Below are positions 33,601 to 45,750 of a DNA stretch of 64,000 bases, one piece after another; within the stretch, counting starts at the first letter, position 1, and the number at the start of each line of letters is the position of its first letter. Location of the stretch: positions 248,001 through 312,000 of the forward strand of contig CAJNOJ010000102.1 in NCBI GenBank assembly GCA_905250025.1, given 5' to 3'. The stretch is from Adineta ricciae. Its lineage: Eukaryota; Rotifera; Eurotatoria; Adinetida; Adinetidae. Position numbers and translations under genes: made by a program. A model generated the notes under the pieces. That model searched no databases, was not told the origin of the DNA, and saw only the letters and a program-made list of their open reading frames with translations.

Positions 33601-36600
33601 CGTTCGATCAATATGAATTATATTTAGAACATGTACGATTTTCATGAAATGGTCAGTGAAAATGATTCCATCAGAAATGCTTCGAGTGATGGTAAGTGGA
33701 AGAGAAATATTCTCAGATGAAATTGTCAAATTGTCTGCAATAGGAATCCGAGGAATCGCTATCGAATGCAATTGTTCTTCTAATACAATCAGCAATCAAA
33801 AAGGAGTAAGCTATTCGCATGATTGATTGGTATTCTATCATGATCAAAGTTACATTTAGAATGCACAGAATCAGTATTTCGACTGGCAATGAACTTTATC
33901 ATGACATTGAACAGATAGCTCGACATCGTTTATCATCACAAACGCTTTCAAACGTAAGCAGAGAGGAGTTTCTCTTCATATGATAAAATCAAGATTTGAT
34001 TTTAGTTATTTATATCAAGTCTATTGAAGTCCGATAGTATTGAATGTTTCCAAATTGTTCGATCGAATCTGTCAACTCTTCAAATTCCATTGATTATTCA
34101 AGCAGCAACAGATTATATTGATTCAGCAAAGAACAGTCAAGATCGAAGTATTCTTCTTGCAAAGTAAGATTTCATTCACCTTCTACATTTTCCTTATATG
34201 ATCCTTCAGACATTGCTTGGATTTGATTGATGATCCGTCGGTTGTCATGAACGAACGAAATCTTATCGAATCACAAAATATTTGCGATTTCTTTCATTAT
34301 TCAATTACACCTATTGAAAGTACGTTCAATTTATATGATAGAAGTTCATTCGCGTTGAAATTCATCTATAGTTCGTCGCCATCCAAATCCCATACAAATC
34401 ATTCCTGCAATATTAAATTCGAACCCACAAGCTTATAAAAACACCGGAAAGGTAAGTTAGAATTAGTTTTTATCTTTCATAGAGAAATGTCCTTATCTAT
34501 TTTGTAGTTAATTTCGTTGGCGTTGAGTCTTCCAACAGGAAATAAACAAAATCGAAAATATCAATGCATGCTCTACATTGCTGATCACTGTTTGAAGGTA
34601 AATTCTGTCTATTAGATATTTTACACAATTAAAAACTTCATGTTTGAATAGATTGAAGATTTGAATCTATGTGGAGAACTATGTTCGTATTTAATCGAAG
34701 AAAATTATGCACCATCATGGAAATGTTGTTGGGCATTAATTAACAAAAATTCGTCATTCATTGATGAATCTATCTTATCATTTATCAGTCGACATTGTGA
34801 TGAAATTCTGTTGGAAGATGTTTTGAGAAAATCGATTTTAATTCGAGATCGATCAATACCAAATGTTTGTAACGAATTTCACCAGTTTTTCTTTTGTATG
34901 CAATTCTTATGAATTTCAGGAAGAATTTCAAGTAACATCAACCTATTCATATTATTTCAATTCGTTCTATGATCGTGATTACTCTCAACAGGTTTTTCTT
35001 CACTTTTCCCTTTTTCTTATTCATGTACCTTTATTCTTTAGATGGATTTCAAGCAAATTCCACTGTTGAAGTCTCCACCGATCGGTAAGTTATGACACGA
35101 GAGACGAACCAAAACAGCAAATCGATGATTTTATAGATGAGAAGAGTGCAATAAAGTACATCAATATCGATACCCCATTGTCAATCATGGTTTACTTAGC
35201 GTCTAACACCAAGGTACTTGCCAAATTAAATCGTAAGAATCGAGACAATTACCTTTTTTTTTCATGTTTCTTTTAGAATGATCTTATGATTGAAAAAGAC
35301 AACGAATATGCATTGCAATTATCCATCTATTGTCAATCATTGATGAGAAGTTCATATCCACGAAATTTCCATGCCATACCATCCTCTGTTCTGGATAAGA
35401 CATTAATTGAGAATAATGAAAATTACAATCGTTTAGTTCAAGATCGTCAATATTCGATTTTGAATCAACTGGATAATTCAATTGATTTGAATCGTTTTAA
35501 AATCGATTCCGAATATCGTCGTTTAACAATTCTCGGCTTATTTATGTGTGACAACCCGTCATTTGATTATGCTGAACAATTAGCAATCAAATATGACATC
35601 TCAGTTGACGAATGTCATCATTCATATATTGAACATTTACTCACTAGCTCCAACTTATCCTTGAACGAAATACGAAAGAAGATGAAGCCATTTTTAACTT
35701 CCGAACGCTTGAAAAAGAATCGACAGATTAAATTAGATCTCGTCAAACGATTACACACACATGTTTTCCCGTTAATTGATGGAAAAGATTATGAACGATT
35801 GAAATTATTCTATGATATAAAGAAATCTTTAGGCGATTTAACACAAGCACAAAAACATATTCAAGCAATTCAACAATTAACGAATATTCTCAACTACGGT
35901 AAACCAGTTTGACTTTTTCTTCAACAATAAATTGAACTAACTGAATTTTTATTCATAATTAGACTTTGATTACAAATTGTTTCTTTCTTCGCCGGGAACA
36001 TTTATTGAGACGTATGGCAATGATTCAAATATTATCAATCTCGGCTTAACTCTTGATCAAGTCAAAGCTTCGTCAACGTTCGTTGCAACATCCAGTTGGA
36101 TTTATTCTTATTATCTACGAGTCAATCCTTCATCATCGTTCATTTTCGATTTATTACCACGAATAACATCATTCGAAGATTTCAAAGTTCTTCTCATTCA
36201 TTTAATCTCATCAAGAGAGATTCTCTCAATTGAAAAACGCATCGAAATACTTGAATTTTCTCTGAATTTAATTCAATCCAAAGAAGACGAACAATGGAAA
36301 ACATTAGAAGACATGTTAATCCAATGTTTAACTAGATTGAGAACTCTTTCAAAACTTGCCGGAAATTATTCCGAAGATGAACTCAATCAATTGGATCAAT
36401 GCGAAGAGATTTCTGAACAAGAAGAAATTTTATCCGATCTTTTGATTCAACATGAACAGTTTGATTTGATCATTTACTTGAAAAATAGCATCTTCGAGGA
36501 AATTTCCATCTATCGAATCTTACAACTCACCATTGAAAAACTCAGTGATAAAATCCGGTAAGTTCATTCGTCAATATGCAAATCAACATTTCGATTCTAT

Positions 36601-37784
36601 CTATGATTAAGATCGAGTGATGAACATAGTTTTTCACGGTTAAATACTCTTTTGGAAAGTATATCATTGGATGGTATTGATGAAAAAGAATTATTTTCAT
36701 GTTTACAACAAATGTGTCGTTCGGAAAAGATTGATCGACGCGTTCGATTCAAGTTAATTGAAAAACTTGATCAAGTAATGATCCCTCATTTCTTCATTGT
36801 TGAAGGTTGCTTGATTTGTTTAAGATGTTCGACAAACAAAATCTGGAATCGGATGATTTGTTATTATTTGAACAATATCGTTTGTCAACTTTATTATCAT
36901 CATTCGATTCATTTACTGAAGTAAGATTTACGATGAATCAGTTCTTTTCAATGCGCGTTTTTCCTTTCATGTAGTTAAAGAAAGAAGATATTGAAACAGA
37001 TGAAAATCGTTGTCAACTTTTTCAAAAGTATTTGTCAAAAGCTAAACGACTGATTCATTTCGAAGCGCTCTTTCAAATTCTTAACAAAACATGGTCAAAA
37101 GAACAGATCGAACAAATGAAAGGGTATGATTATGACGATGAATGAAAGGAATATTTTCGTTTTTATCTTTCAGATCACATGGATTATCTTTGAAGAATGA
37201 ACTAATTTTGACAATGATTGAACAGAACAGTGATTGGGAAAGAATTTTATCGGAGAATATTGTTCAATTTGATGAAGAAGTATGATTGAATCCATGTACT
37301 GACGGCAGATCCAATTTGACAATTTGTTTTTGTAGGAAATGATGTCATTGATACAGTATCTATATGAAACGAAAGAGTTGAATTCCTATGCATATAAATT
37401 ATGGTTGATAAACCCAATATCTTCGTTCGCTGAGCTATTATTTCGATCACCGGTAATCGATTATTGAAGTTTTCAAACTAATTTATACAATGATTTTGTC
37501 CTTGATTTCAGTTTGAATCAGTTATTGACAGAAAATTTCTTTCTATGTCCATCGAACGAAAACGTGTTAGTGATATACTAACAATCAATCCTTTATTATT
37601 TGATTATTATCTTAATGAACGTTTATCGAATGACGAAAAACGTAAACTTCAAGAAGAACTAGAAGACAATGAAGAATTTCTTTTTAAACTTGCTCAATTA
37701 TTTATTCACAAGGAAGGTTATTCATCTTTTACATCATTTGGTCTTATTATTGATACTTTACAGAAATATTTCATAAATAAATAA
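30672..37784 (+). CDS. NBAS: NBAS subunit of the NRZ tethering complex
   Basis: NBAS (Sec39-related) works with ZW10 and RINT1 at the ER to tether Golgi-derived COPI vesicles, and in metazoans also in nonsense-mediated decay. Early exons phase cleanly: 30672-30774, 30827-30929, 30983-31217, 31273-31331, 31387-31744, 31800-31856, 31913-32734, 32792-33573, 33628-33691, 33744-33805. More than 20 exons follow to a TAA at 37782. Landmarks: N-terminal propeller (LNNLAWSNNGKFIAYGHWSG), Sec39 region (ALRICDVFDRKDLADQIHEK, LLYRRKLLDERRKLYLYEDL, WYKERILSFESFGFLENSLQ) and C-terminal region (YRRLTILGLFMCDNPSFDYA, FPLIDGKDYERLKLFYDIKK). I did not phase every late junction but saw no disabling change. Relics lie on both sides. 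Confidence 0.9.
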
Positions 37785-39434
37785 ACAAGCACGGTTTCTC
37801 TGAATCTAGTATGATATATTTTCTCTCTTTCCGACATATTCATGTACAACATGTCCTTTTATTCTTTTCTCATTTAATCTTGAGCAAATGCAAAAAAGAG
37901 TCTTTGCTCTAGTTCATCAATCTTCCTATTGTTTGGATGATATGATGTACGATAGCTGCCAAGATGATTGTTGTTTATTTGAGCCAATGTGATACGTGAG
38001 AATAAAAGTCGTTCCAAATACTAGTATTTACATATGAAAAAACTCATTTGATACACATTATCAAGAAAATGCAAATGCTAACCGCTTAGAGGTAAATTTG
38101 CTAGTTGATTATTATCGACGGAATTTATATTAACAGACATAGCACTTGCTGTGTCAGACAAATTCTCAACGATCATTGACTTTATTCCAGCATTTAAAGC
38201 ACCGAGAATTATCGAACCGTCTTGAGCATTTGAAGCGCCATCTTGTGAATCATTTTCTGCTTGTTGCAAAGGTACAACTACCGTTGAATCACACTCGCTC
38301 ATTATCTCTTTTCGCTATAATCTATTACCTTGCTGATACACATTTACATCTATTTTCTGAACAACCAAAAGACAAAAAAAGCAATAAATAAATGGAACAC
38401 TCAGTTGAAAATGATAGTTAAGGTGGATGAGCTTTAAATCCTAATATTGTATGTGTCTGTGTTTTGGCAATTCGAAAGGCTTCGAGAATATGTACCGACA
38501 TATAGGAATTAACTTTTACTTCTCGGGACGAGTAACCCAACGATCGAATCTTGTCGGAGAAAACATCAAGTATCGTCAAGTCCAGTAAGGATTTGAACTG
38601 TAGAACAACATTTTATTATATCCTTTGGGATGATATTGGATTCAACAATGATCGTGCAGTATAAGTAACATATCTGGTACGCTAACATCGTGCGTAGGAA
38701 ATGTAATGACAACTAAAAATATGCGTTGAAACCACAGTTCTGCCATAGAAATGTACACAGTAAAAATTTGTTTCTGATTCAGTACTTTTCTATTATACTC
38801 ATTCAGTGGTTACGGATACGTGACGATGATCAATCTCAAACAAACATCGGTCCATATATAAAGTTGCTGATGATGTGCGATTTATCTAAATGATGCCTTC
38901 CCTTGACCACAACACGTATCTTCTTGTTTTGTTATCATCTGAGACAAGTTTTTAACAATTTAAACTACGATATTTAAAAATTAATCATTGTTCGAATACA
39001 GTTTAATTCGAATTATATATTGACAGAACAGGCTGACAGACTCTATGACACAACTGTACACGAAACATCAAGCTGATTCAAAGAAATCTGGACAATGGGA
39101 TGTTTTTTAGACACATTGACAGAATTATGTATTTTTCATCACGTTCTGTCAAAACAATCAACCAGTAGAAACAGAATACTTTTGCTTATTCCCCATCTTT
39201 CATAATTCTTCCGTTCTGTTCGTTATCCCCTTAGCTCACTTCAAATCTGAATTCAAATTGATAGAGATAATTAAAAGGACGGATAAAGAAAATTTTTGCG
39301 TTCATATTTTTTTGCACTAAGACAAATTATTCGCTCAGAAAGGAAGTTTAGCAATAGTTATCAAATACATTTATATATTTTATACAGAAGTCCATCATCA
39401 TCCAAAAAGAAATATCTACAACGTCCAGGTAGCC
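37785..39434. other. Intergenic between NBAS and GPCR
   Basis: Mostly AT-rich spacer. The only candidate is the short minus frame at 38078-38302. The last 150 bp resemble the 5' flank of the GPCR relic. Confidence 0.4.
38078..38302 (-). CDS. Possible small protein, 74 aa
   Basis: ATG-started frame (MSECDSTVVVPLQQAENDSQ...) with balanced composition, a Gln/Asn/Asp-rich start and an amphipathic middle (GALNAGIKSMIVENL). No family recognised and no splicing or conservation evidence. Could be chance. Confidence 0.25.
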   Translation of the reverse strand: MSECDSTVVVPLQQAENDSQDGASNAQDGSIILGALNAGIKSMIVENLSDTASAMSVNINSVDNNQLANLPLSG

Positions 39435-40418
39435 ATGGCAGATTATCCAGCTATTCAAAATGGATTAAATACTTATATGCCATTTATCTTGCTCATCTCT
39501 GGATCGATTGGTAATATTCTCAATTGTCTTATTTTCACACGCTCTTCACTTCGAAATAAACCATGTTCGATTTATTTTCTAGCAATGAGTATTGCTAATT
39601 TAATAACGCTCTATTTCAGTTGTCTCACACGTATCTTACTTCTTTTTGGTATTTATGTACAACCGGGCTATGGTGATATCTATTGTAGGTTCCGAGTCTT
39701 TCTTACATACATGCCTTTATCGGCATCATCATGGTTCATAGTCGCAGCATGTGTTGATCGATATGCATCAAGTTCTGCTAGTGTTCGTATACGTTCATTT
39801 AGTCAGCTCAAAGTTTCCCTACGTATCGTTTGTGGAACGTGGGTCATGTTATGTTTAATATGGATGGAGATGTTCATCTGTTTCAACGGAAATCTAAATG
39901 GCACTGTGTGTGCGCCCGTGTCACCATTTTGTAATACATACAATAGCTTTAGTTTACTTGTTTTCTTTAGCCTTCTTCCACCAATATGTATGCTTTTGTT
40001 TGGTGGTATGACTATCAGAAATGTTCGGCATCGACCAATAAATCGTGCGGCGAATACAAAAGATCGACAACTAGCTCTGATGCTTATTGTTCAAGTTGTG
40101 ATATTTCAAATTTTATCACTACCGATATCGATTCAAAGAATTTATTCATATATTACAATTAATGATAGCAAAACCCTACAGCGCAGACAATTAGAAAGTC
40201 TTCTTATTGAGATTGTTAATTTTGCAGCTTTCACCAACACCGTTGTATCATTTTATTTATTTACACTGACGGGATCATTATTTCGAAAAGAATTAAAGTC
40301 GTTACTTTTTTTCTCAAAAAGACGACAAGCAAATATCGAACCCCTACAAACAGGACAACGAAAAATACAAATTCAAACTGTTACTTCTCGACAGCCACAA
40401 GCAACAACACATATTTAA
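39435..40418 (+). CDS. Rhodopsin-like (class A) G protein-coupled receptor, 327 aa
   Basis: Single exon. Seven hydrophobic spans are visible: FILLISGSIGNILNCLIF (TM1 with GN), IYFLAMSIANLITLY (TM2), a TM3 ending in VAACVDRYASS (the DRY motif), VMLCLIWMEMFICF (TM4), FSLLVFFSLLPPICMLLF (TM5), LALMLIVQVVIFQILSLP (TM6) and FAAFTNTVVSFYLFTLTG (TM7, with an atypical NxxxxxY). Conserved Cys before TM3 (DIYC) and in ECL2 (VCAPVSPFC). The C-tail is short and basic. The ligand is unknown; it fits the large bdelloid families of FMRFamide-receptor-like orphan receptors. A broken inverted copy lies at 28437-29215. Confidence 0.9.
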   Translation: MADYPAIQNGLNTYMPFILLISGSIGNILNCLIFTRSSLRNKPCSIYFLAMSIANLITLYFSCLTRILLLFGIYVQPGYGDIYCRFRVFLTYMPLSASSWFIVAACVDRYASSSASVRIRSFSQLKVSLRIVCGTWVMLCLIWMEMFICFNGNLNGTVCAPVSPFCNTYNSFSLLVFFSLLPPICMLLFGGMTIRNVRHRPINRAANTKDRQLALMLIVQVVIFQILSLPISIQRIYSYITINDSKTLQRRQLESLLIEIVNFAAFTNTVVSFYLFTLTGSLFRKELKSLLFFSKRRQANIEPLQTGQRKIQIQTVTSRQPQATTHI

Positions 40419-40965
40419 AGGATCAAAAGAACAACGATTGTGCGTACCATGTATTAAAATCGATCTAAAGACAAAAGAGCACATTGAACTGGTATGGTTG
40501 TTTACCATCCCTAAAACTTTACTTTTCACATAGTGGTACCGATTTGACTTCATGTCACAAGTGTCCTTCTTATTCTGAAAAGCGCTCTTCATGATTTTTG
40601 TTTTGAAAATTTATAATGATGCTTTTGTCTCTATTAATTAAAATTACTTGTCATATCCAGACTTAGATTTTCTATGAAATTTAGCGTATTAAAACTGTAA
40701 GCGCATGTCATTATAGGAAATACTTTGAAAAGAAACTGATGCTCTGAATAGAATAATGAAAGTATGATAATTTTTTCGAAAGAAATTCTTTGCCTAACAG
40801 AGCCGCATAAAACCTTCGGTCAAATATAGAAGGAACACCATTTTTAAAGGACAACAACATGGTGCTCATTTAATATTCCCCCATTAAAGTATCCAAGATA
40901 TTAAAAGGCTCAAAAGAGGAACATGTGTTGAATTTACTAAAACAACTAAAAAGTGGTTAGTGTAA

Positions 40966-41155
40966 ACATTTTCTCGCTGAATTTGATTGTATACATAGAA
41001 GACGAACAATAGGAAACCTTGGAAGAAATGGTATTCCAATATCTAACTAGATTGAAAACTCTTTTGAGACTTGCAAAAAATTATTCTGAGGATAAACTTA
41101 CACAATTGAATCAATGTGAAAAGATTTCTGAACAAGAAGAAGTTTTATCTAGAAA
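40966..41155 (+). pseudogene. NBAS relic A (late-exon fragment)
   Basis: Matches NBAS 36260-36440: the EDEQWKTLEDMLIQCLTRLR region appears as EDEQ-stop-ETLEEMVFQYLTRLK, with TGG changed to TAG, followed by KNYSEDKLTQLNQCEKISEQ. In the same orientation as NBAS. Confidence 0.85.
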
Positions 41156-41170
41156 TACTTTTTCTAAAGG

Positions 41171-41400
41171 TGAATAATGGGCAACATTAGAAGACATGTT
41201 AATTTGATATTGACAAGATCGGAAGTTCAATCAAAAGTTGAAGGAAAATATTTTGAGGGCGAACTGAATCAAATAGGTCAGTGTAAAGAGACTTCCGAAG
41301 CAGTTTCCCCTAATATATTGAATCAATATGCACAATTTTGTATTATTGTTCTTTTGGAAAGAAACATACTCACGGATAAATGTTCGTATTTAAAGTCTTT
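41171..41400 (+). pseudogene. NBAS relic B (same exon again)
   Basis: A second, more diverged copy of the same NBAS segment right after relic A: GCAACATTAGAAGACATGTTAAT, then GKYFEGELNQIGQCKETSEA and NQYAQFCIIVLLERNI, matching NYSEDELNQLDQCEEISEQ and QHEQFDLIIYLKNSI. Frame broken by a stop after LI (TTGATA). Confidence 0.8.
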
Positions 41401-41491
41401 TTGGTCATGTTCCGATTTCCAAGAACGACCGTTTTGTTTATTCGTTTCACTAAATATGTGTTTTTCGTCTAGCACAAAAAAAATTGCCTTT

Positions 41492-42239
41492 TCAAATCAA
41501 ATGTTCTTTAACCGTCTCCCGGATAAGTTTCCAAATCAAGATTAGTGACACCCATATATTTCGCATTTCAATTTGTAATCGATCTGCACGCGAAACATGT
41601 CGGTCGCCATGAAGATCTTCATCACCGACGGAAACTTCATCAGCAGCAAGTATTGGTATATTCCCAATTTCCAAGTTATCATCGTCGATAAGGATACAAG
41701 GAATCTAGAAAAGAAAGGATTAGAATGATAGATAACAAAATATTTTCCTCAACACAGCGTTTCGCGTACCACACGTATGCCGTAAGAGAACTTCAATCAA
41801 CACATATTTGTAAATTACAATATGAGGAACTACATATATGGCGTATGCATATCACATCTCCTCGCCTAAAAGAACAATGACTAAGGTGAATCGATCATTT
41901 AGCGATATCGTCAGACAGAGAAGAGTAAGAAAAATAATTGTAATAATGTTATCGCGGCTTCTTTCTTTTCATACAACCTTGAAGCAAGAGTCTGGATTAT
42001 GAATTCGTCTATAATTTCGATATCTTTGTTTCTTTCACATCATCCACCCGCTCTTATTAACTGACACGACGTGGCACTAAGGTAACTCATTTTTCAAACA
42101 AAGTGTTTGGCTAGATGATTATTGCTTAACCGCTTACCTGAGATTCAGTTGTGCCAATTCGATTACATAGATCTTGTATTCGTACAAGATGTTTGTTGGC
42201 CTTGCCGGGAGTGACGTCTTTTATTGTAGTCCGTTGCAT
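41492..42239 (-). CDS. Possible two-exon small protein, 104 aa
   Basis: Minus exon 42239-42138 (MQRTTIKDVTPGKANKHLVR, then IQDLCNRIGTTESQ, donor CAG|GTAAGC) joins in phase to 41704-41492 (IPCILIDDDNLEIGNIPILA, then DEDLHGDRHVSRADRLQIEM), stop at 41492. The 433-nt intron is long for this window. The composition looks coding and both splice sites are good, but no family is recognised. The 3' end lies close to the NBAS relics, so it may be the truncated start of a larger gene. Confidence 0.4.
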
Positions 42240-42990
42240 TTTAAATGAGTGAAATTGCACAGGAAATATCCGATCAGTTTCTGGCTGTTTCCAGCTCGAA
42301 GTTTGCAGGAAATGGTCGGAAAACGAACCTAACCGACCGTGCCATAATAACCTGAGTGTTTATATATACATGAAAGTAAGACGTGATCTGTCTAGGGTTA
42401 CGTCAGGTTTATCCTTTTCTTTCTTTAATGGGTAAAGAACAGGGAGAATATGTTAAACGAACGACGATTTCGTTCATATCAAATGGAAAAGACGGAGAAA
42501 ATTCTGGCATGCGCGGGAAGAGACCTAGATACATAGAACATGATGTACATTTATGGCAGTAAAGATTTGATTGTTTGGAAAATGCGTTCTATGATTTTCT
42601 CTTTTCTTTCGTTTGTACAAGTGAAAATTTTTGAATAAATAGGATAACAGATGGTCTGTGAAGTTAATTGCACATGAAGAAGAAATATGTTCATATTGCT
42701 CATCACATGTTTCTTTTCCACGGAAATCTTTTGTTACAGAACGGACCTCTGTCTAATCATTCGAAGAAGAAAGACAACATCTTAAACAGAGAAAGAGAAA
42801 TGTGATTCCACCTGATGACTAATTCTCTTTTGTCTTTGCATACTTCTTTCGAGCAGTGTCGTCCTCACTATGACGAGAAACGAAATTAAAGTTATTCAGA
42901 ACGAAAACAAAAGACGCAAATTAACAATCTATTCTACAAACAAGTTACTTCAATCAATGTTTTTCCAATTATCTCTATTTGCTGTGATTA
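42240..42990. other. Intergenic, no gene seen
   Basis: AT-rich spacer upstream of the small two-exon gene and before the F-box relic. Nothing recognisable. Confidence 0.4.
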
Positions 42991-44585
42991 GATCGGGATT
43001 GGAAAATCTGGCGAATGAAAATTATCTATGAAATATTTGAATATATTGAATTATATAACATTTACAATGGATTTTTTAATTTTAATGCACGTTTTCAAAA
43101 TCTTCTCTTCATTCTAATTATCCTTTTCAAATCAATCTTCTATCAATAACGAAATCGAGATTCAAACAATATCACCAAGATGTTACGTCGGACAATAAAC
43201 ACTTACAGTTGACATTGGTTTTTCATCATTACGTTCCATCAAAGAATTCGTTCAGCTTGAAACTTTGTTTTTCGACAACATGAATGTCAAATATTTCGAT
43301 AGTATTAAAACTACAATCACTGACAATTAATCCCATTGTTCATATTCAAGATTCTTCTCTTTTGTATCGTCAATTATTTCGTTTACCAAAACTAAAATAT
43401 TGTAAAATAATCTTTCAATCGAAGAGGGATCAGCCAACATTGTCACCATTTTCTGATGAATTCAGTTCAATTGAAAACCTTGAAGTATATTTCTTTGGAA
43501 CTTGAAGCAGTTCTCTTCAGTCGATTCGAACAAACGATAAAGAATTTCTTTTATTATGTTGAAACATTACATTTTACTTCAAAAATATGAAACGACATAC
43601 TTAGATAGTGAGGTCTGGGAAGAATTAATCCCAAAGCATATGCCACATTTACGTGTTTTTGACATCAATCATGATGGTTCTGTGCTGCATGACCTTTCAA
43701 GATATCATTCTTGGGTGAAACAGTTCACTTCTCCTTTTTGAGCAAAGAAACAATGGTTTTTCACGCAGCAGCATGATTGTCAAGATACAGTTTGGAAGCG
43801 ACATCTTCTATTCAACGAATCCGTATCGGTAAAAGTTCATCGACTGATTTTGTGACACGTGCATGTATTTTCTTTTGTTTTGTAGAGGAGAAAATTATAA
43901 TTTCTTTTGAGAAACGACAAAACAGTATTGTTCACAGTATCAACAAGCAAACTTCAGTTCAGTTCAGTCAAGCATGTTCACGTTTTCAGTCTATTAAAAT
44001 CCAAGTGTTATATGAATTATTTTCCCAATGTCACTCAGTTTAACATCACATGTGACTCAGACACATCTCCTCGTGCAATTTCAACACTGCTCAATCGTAT
44101 TATTTCATTAGAAAAACTTACCGAATTAGTATTTACTGATTTTATCGATTTTCCGTTTGAAGAACTGACTCAACTACTGTATCATACAGTGAACTTGCAT
44201 ACATTGAAATACGAACTTTTATGTTTGAAAGAAGCTAATTTAGAATCGATTCAGAGAAGTGATATTTTTCAACGGGCATCAAAGAAAAATCAAATCCTTG
44301 GAACTCAATCAAATTTCGATCTACAAAGAAATCGAAATATTTGTGAAACTATTCCTTCGATTACAATGCTCGAAAACGAAAATATTTAAAAGAGATATTG
44401 AACCGATTCTGCGACTTTTATTCTCGAAAGATACTGATCAAGCACGTCATGTATCATTTTTATGTATTTTGGACGCGTCGGAATCATATTTACGAAAAAT
44501 AAAACTATTCATCCGATCAAAACTTTTGCTTGATCATTATTTAGTCATTAACTTTATCAATAGTAATTGGTATTTGCGATCGTAA
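42991..44585 (+). pseudogene. F-box-like protein pseudogene
   Basis: Starts with a degraded F-box (IYEIFEYIELYNIYNGFFNF, then NARFQNLL), followed in shifting frames by SLTINPIVHIQDSSLLYRQL, LPKLKYCKIIF, then HMPHLRVFDINHDG, FPNVTQFNITCDSDTSP, LLNRIISLEKLTELVFTDF and a helical C-terminus. This is the layout of the abundant bdelloid F-box/LRR-like proteins, putative substrate adaptors of SCF ubiquitin ligases. At least five frame changes or stops (for example near 43505, 43741, 44040 and 44389) make it non-functional. Confidence 0.7.
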
Positions 44586-45022
44586 ACAATCTCTTTTTTA
44601 AACTGCATTGTATACAATTTTTAAAAAGTAGAGAAATGAAACATGTTCATTCGAATTAGTATGTCTAAGAAGCTGAATTTTAGTTCGATTTTTCAGCTGG
44701 TATACAGTGCCATCTACCGTGTTTATTTTCGTTTGTTGATTAACATGATTGTGATAGTCATCATCAAATGTAAAGTAAAGCGAGGTGAAATCATTGATAG
44801 TTCGATAGGGAATATTTTATGAGCGAAAATTTCCAAGCGTTCAACGAATTGAATGGTATTTCGAAAAACAGCTTTTTTTGTCGTCGAGAAAAATAAAACC
44901 TAAAATTGATTTTCCTACATCGGAATGAATACGATATACGAAAAGCTTCTCATTACAGATTCTACTGATCTTTCTTGTCTTTCAGATAGAGTTTTCGGAA
45001 AGAAAACAAACGCTAAACTAAT

Positions 45023-45366
45023 ATGGTCAATGGTAAGTCTCAAACAACGGAACAAAGAAAGTTTTTCGAACTGTTTATTTATTTTTTCGTCTGATTAGCA
45101 TATTCATTTGACGGTATCATTGTCTTTGTATTATTGACAATATGCACATGTGGTTACTTACGTCGAGTGCCAAAACTACGTGAATGGTTTTTCTCTGAAA
45201 AGAAAGGTTTTGCTGGAATATTTTACAAAGGTTTTATTCTTACTGAGAGAAAGTTCAATAAGATATTCATTTACTTGTTTTAGCATCGATTATTGGTACA
45301 CGACTGTCTCTTTTCGTGGCAATCTCATGTGTTGTTATGGCATTTTGGTTAGCATTTTTACGATAA
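45023..45366 (+). CDS. TMEM167B: Protein kish-B (TMEM167B), 74 aa
   Basis: Three exons: 45023-45032 (only 10 nt, ATG GTC AAT G), 45099-45230 and 45284-45366, joining in phase to 225 nt and 74 aa, the family's usual length. Sequence: AYSFDGIIVFVLLTICTCGY (signal-like TM1), LRRVPKLREWFFSEKKGFAG, then IFYK|ASIIGTRLS and LFVAISCVVMAFWLAFLR (TM2). Kish proteins are small Golgi membrane proteins of the early secretory pathway. No single reading frame shows it, because the first exon is tiny and the second intron splits the protein. Confidence 0.93.
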
Positions 45367-45750
45367 AAAAAGACTTCTTTTACCTTTGTGATTGAATAAA
45401 ATATTCCTTATGCATATATGCATGAACTTCGTCGTTGAGATCAACAATACATTACTGTTCTGTGTTTTATACAAAGATACATATTAGGAAATTCTGTTAA
45501 AGTCTCTTTCTCATTTCAAATAAATCAATATTGAACTGATTCAAAATATCAATGGTGATCCGTCGTCGAAAATCGTTCAGAATGGATGTACGCATTTTTT
45601 TACACCTTTCTCGCTACAGTAAACATAAACATATTAAAAAATAATACCCAATAAAACTGTAAATCATTCACTTCACCATGGGTGTCGTTTCTAGGCAACA
45701 CTTCAGCAAAGATCAAAGATAAAAAAACAACATTCGAAGTTATTTCGAAA

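Noticed and set aside
33541-33700. Possible frame break in NBAS (alternative reading MYDFHEMVSENDSIRN)
   Set aside because: The phase of the flanking exons (CG|A and ATG|GAA) supports the other frame, which keeps NBAS open; no pseudogene call needed.
5997-42350. 18-nt string TTATTATGGC(T/A)CGGTCGG shared by 5997-6013 and (reverse) 42331-42350
   Set aside because: A single 17-of-18 match between two places is expected a few times by chance in 64 kb; no wider homology seen.
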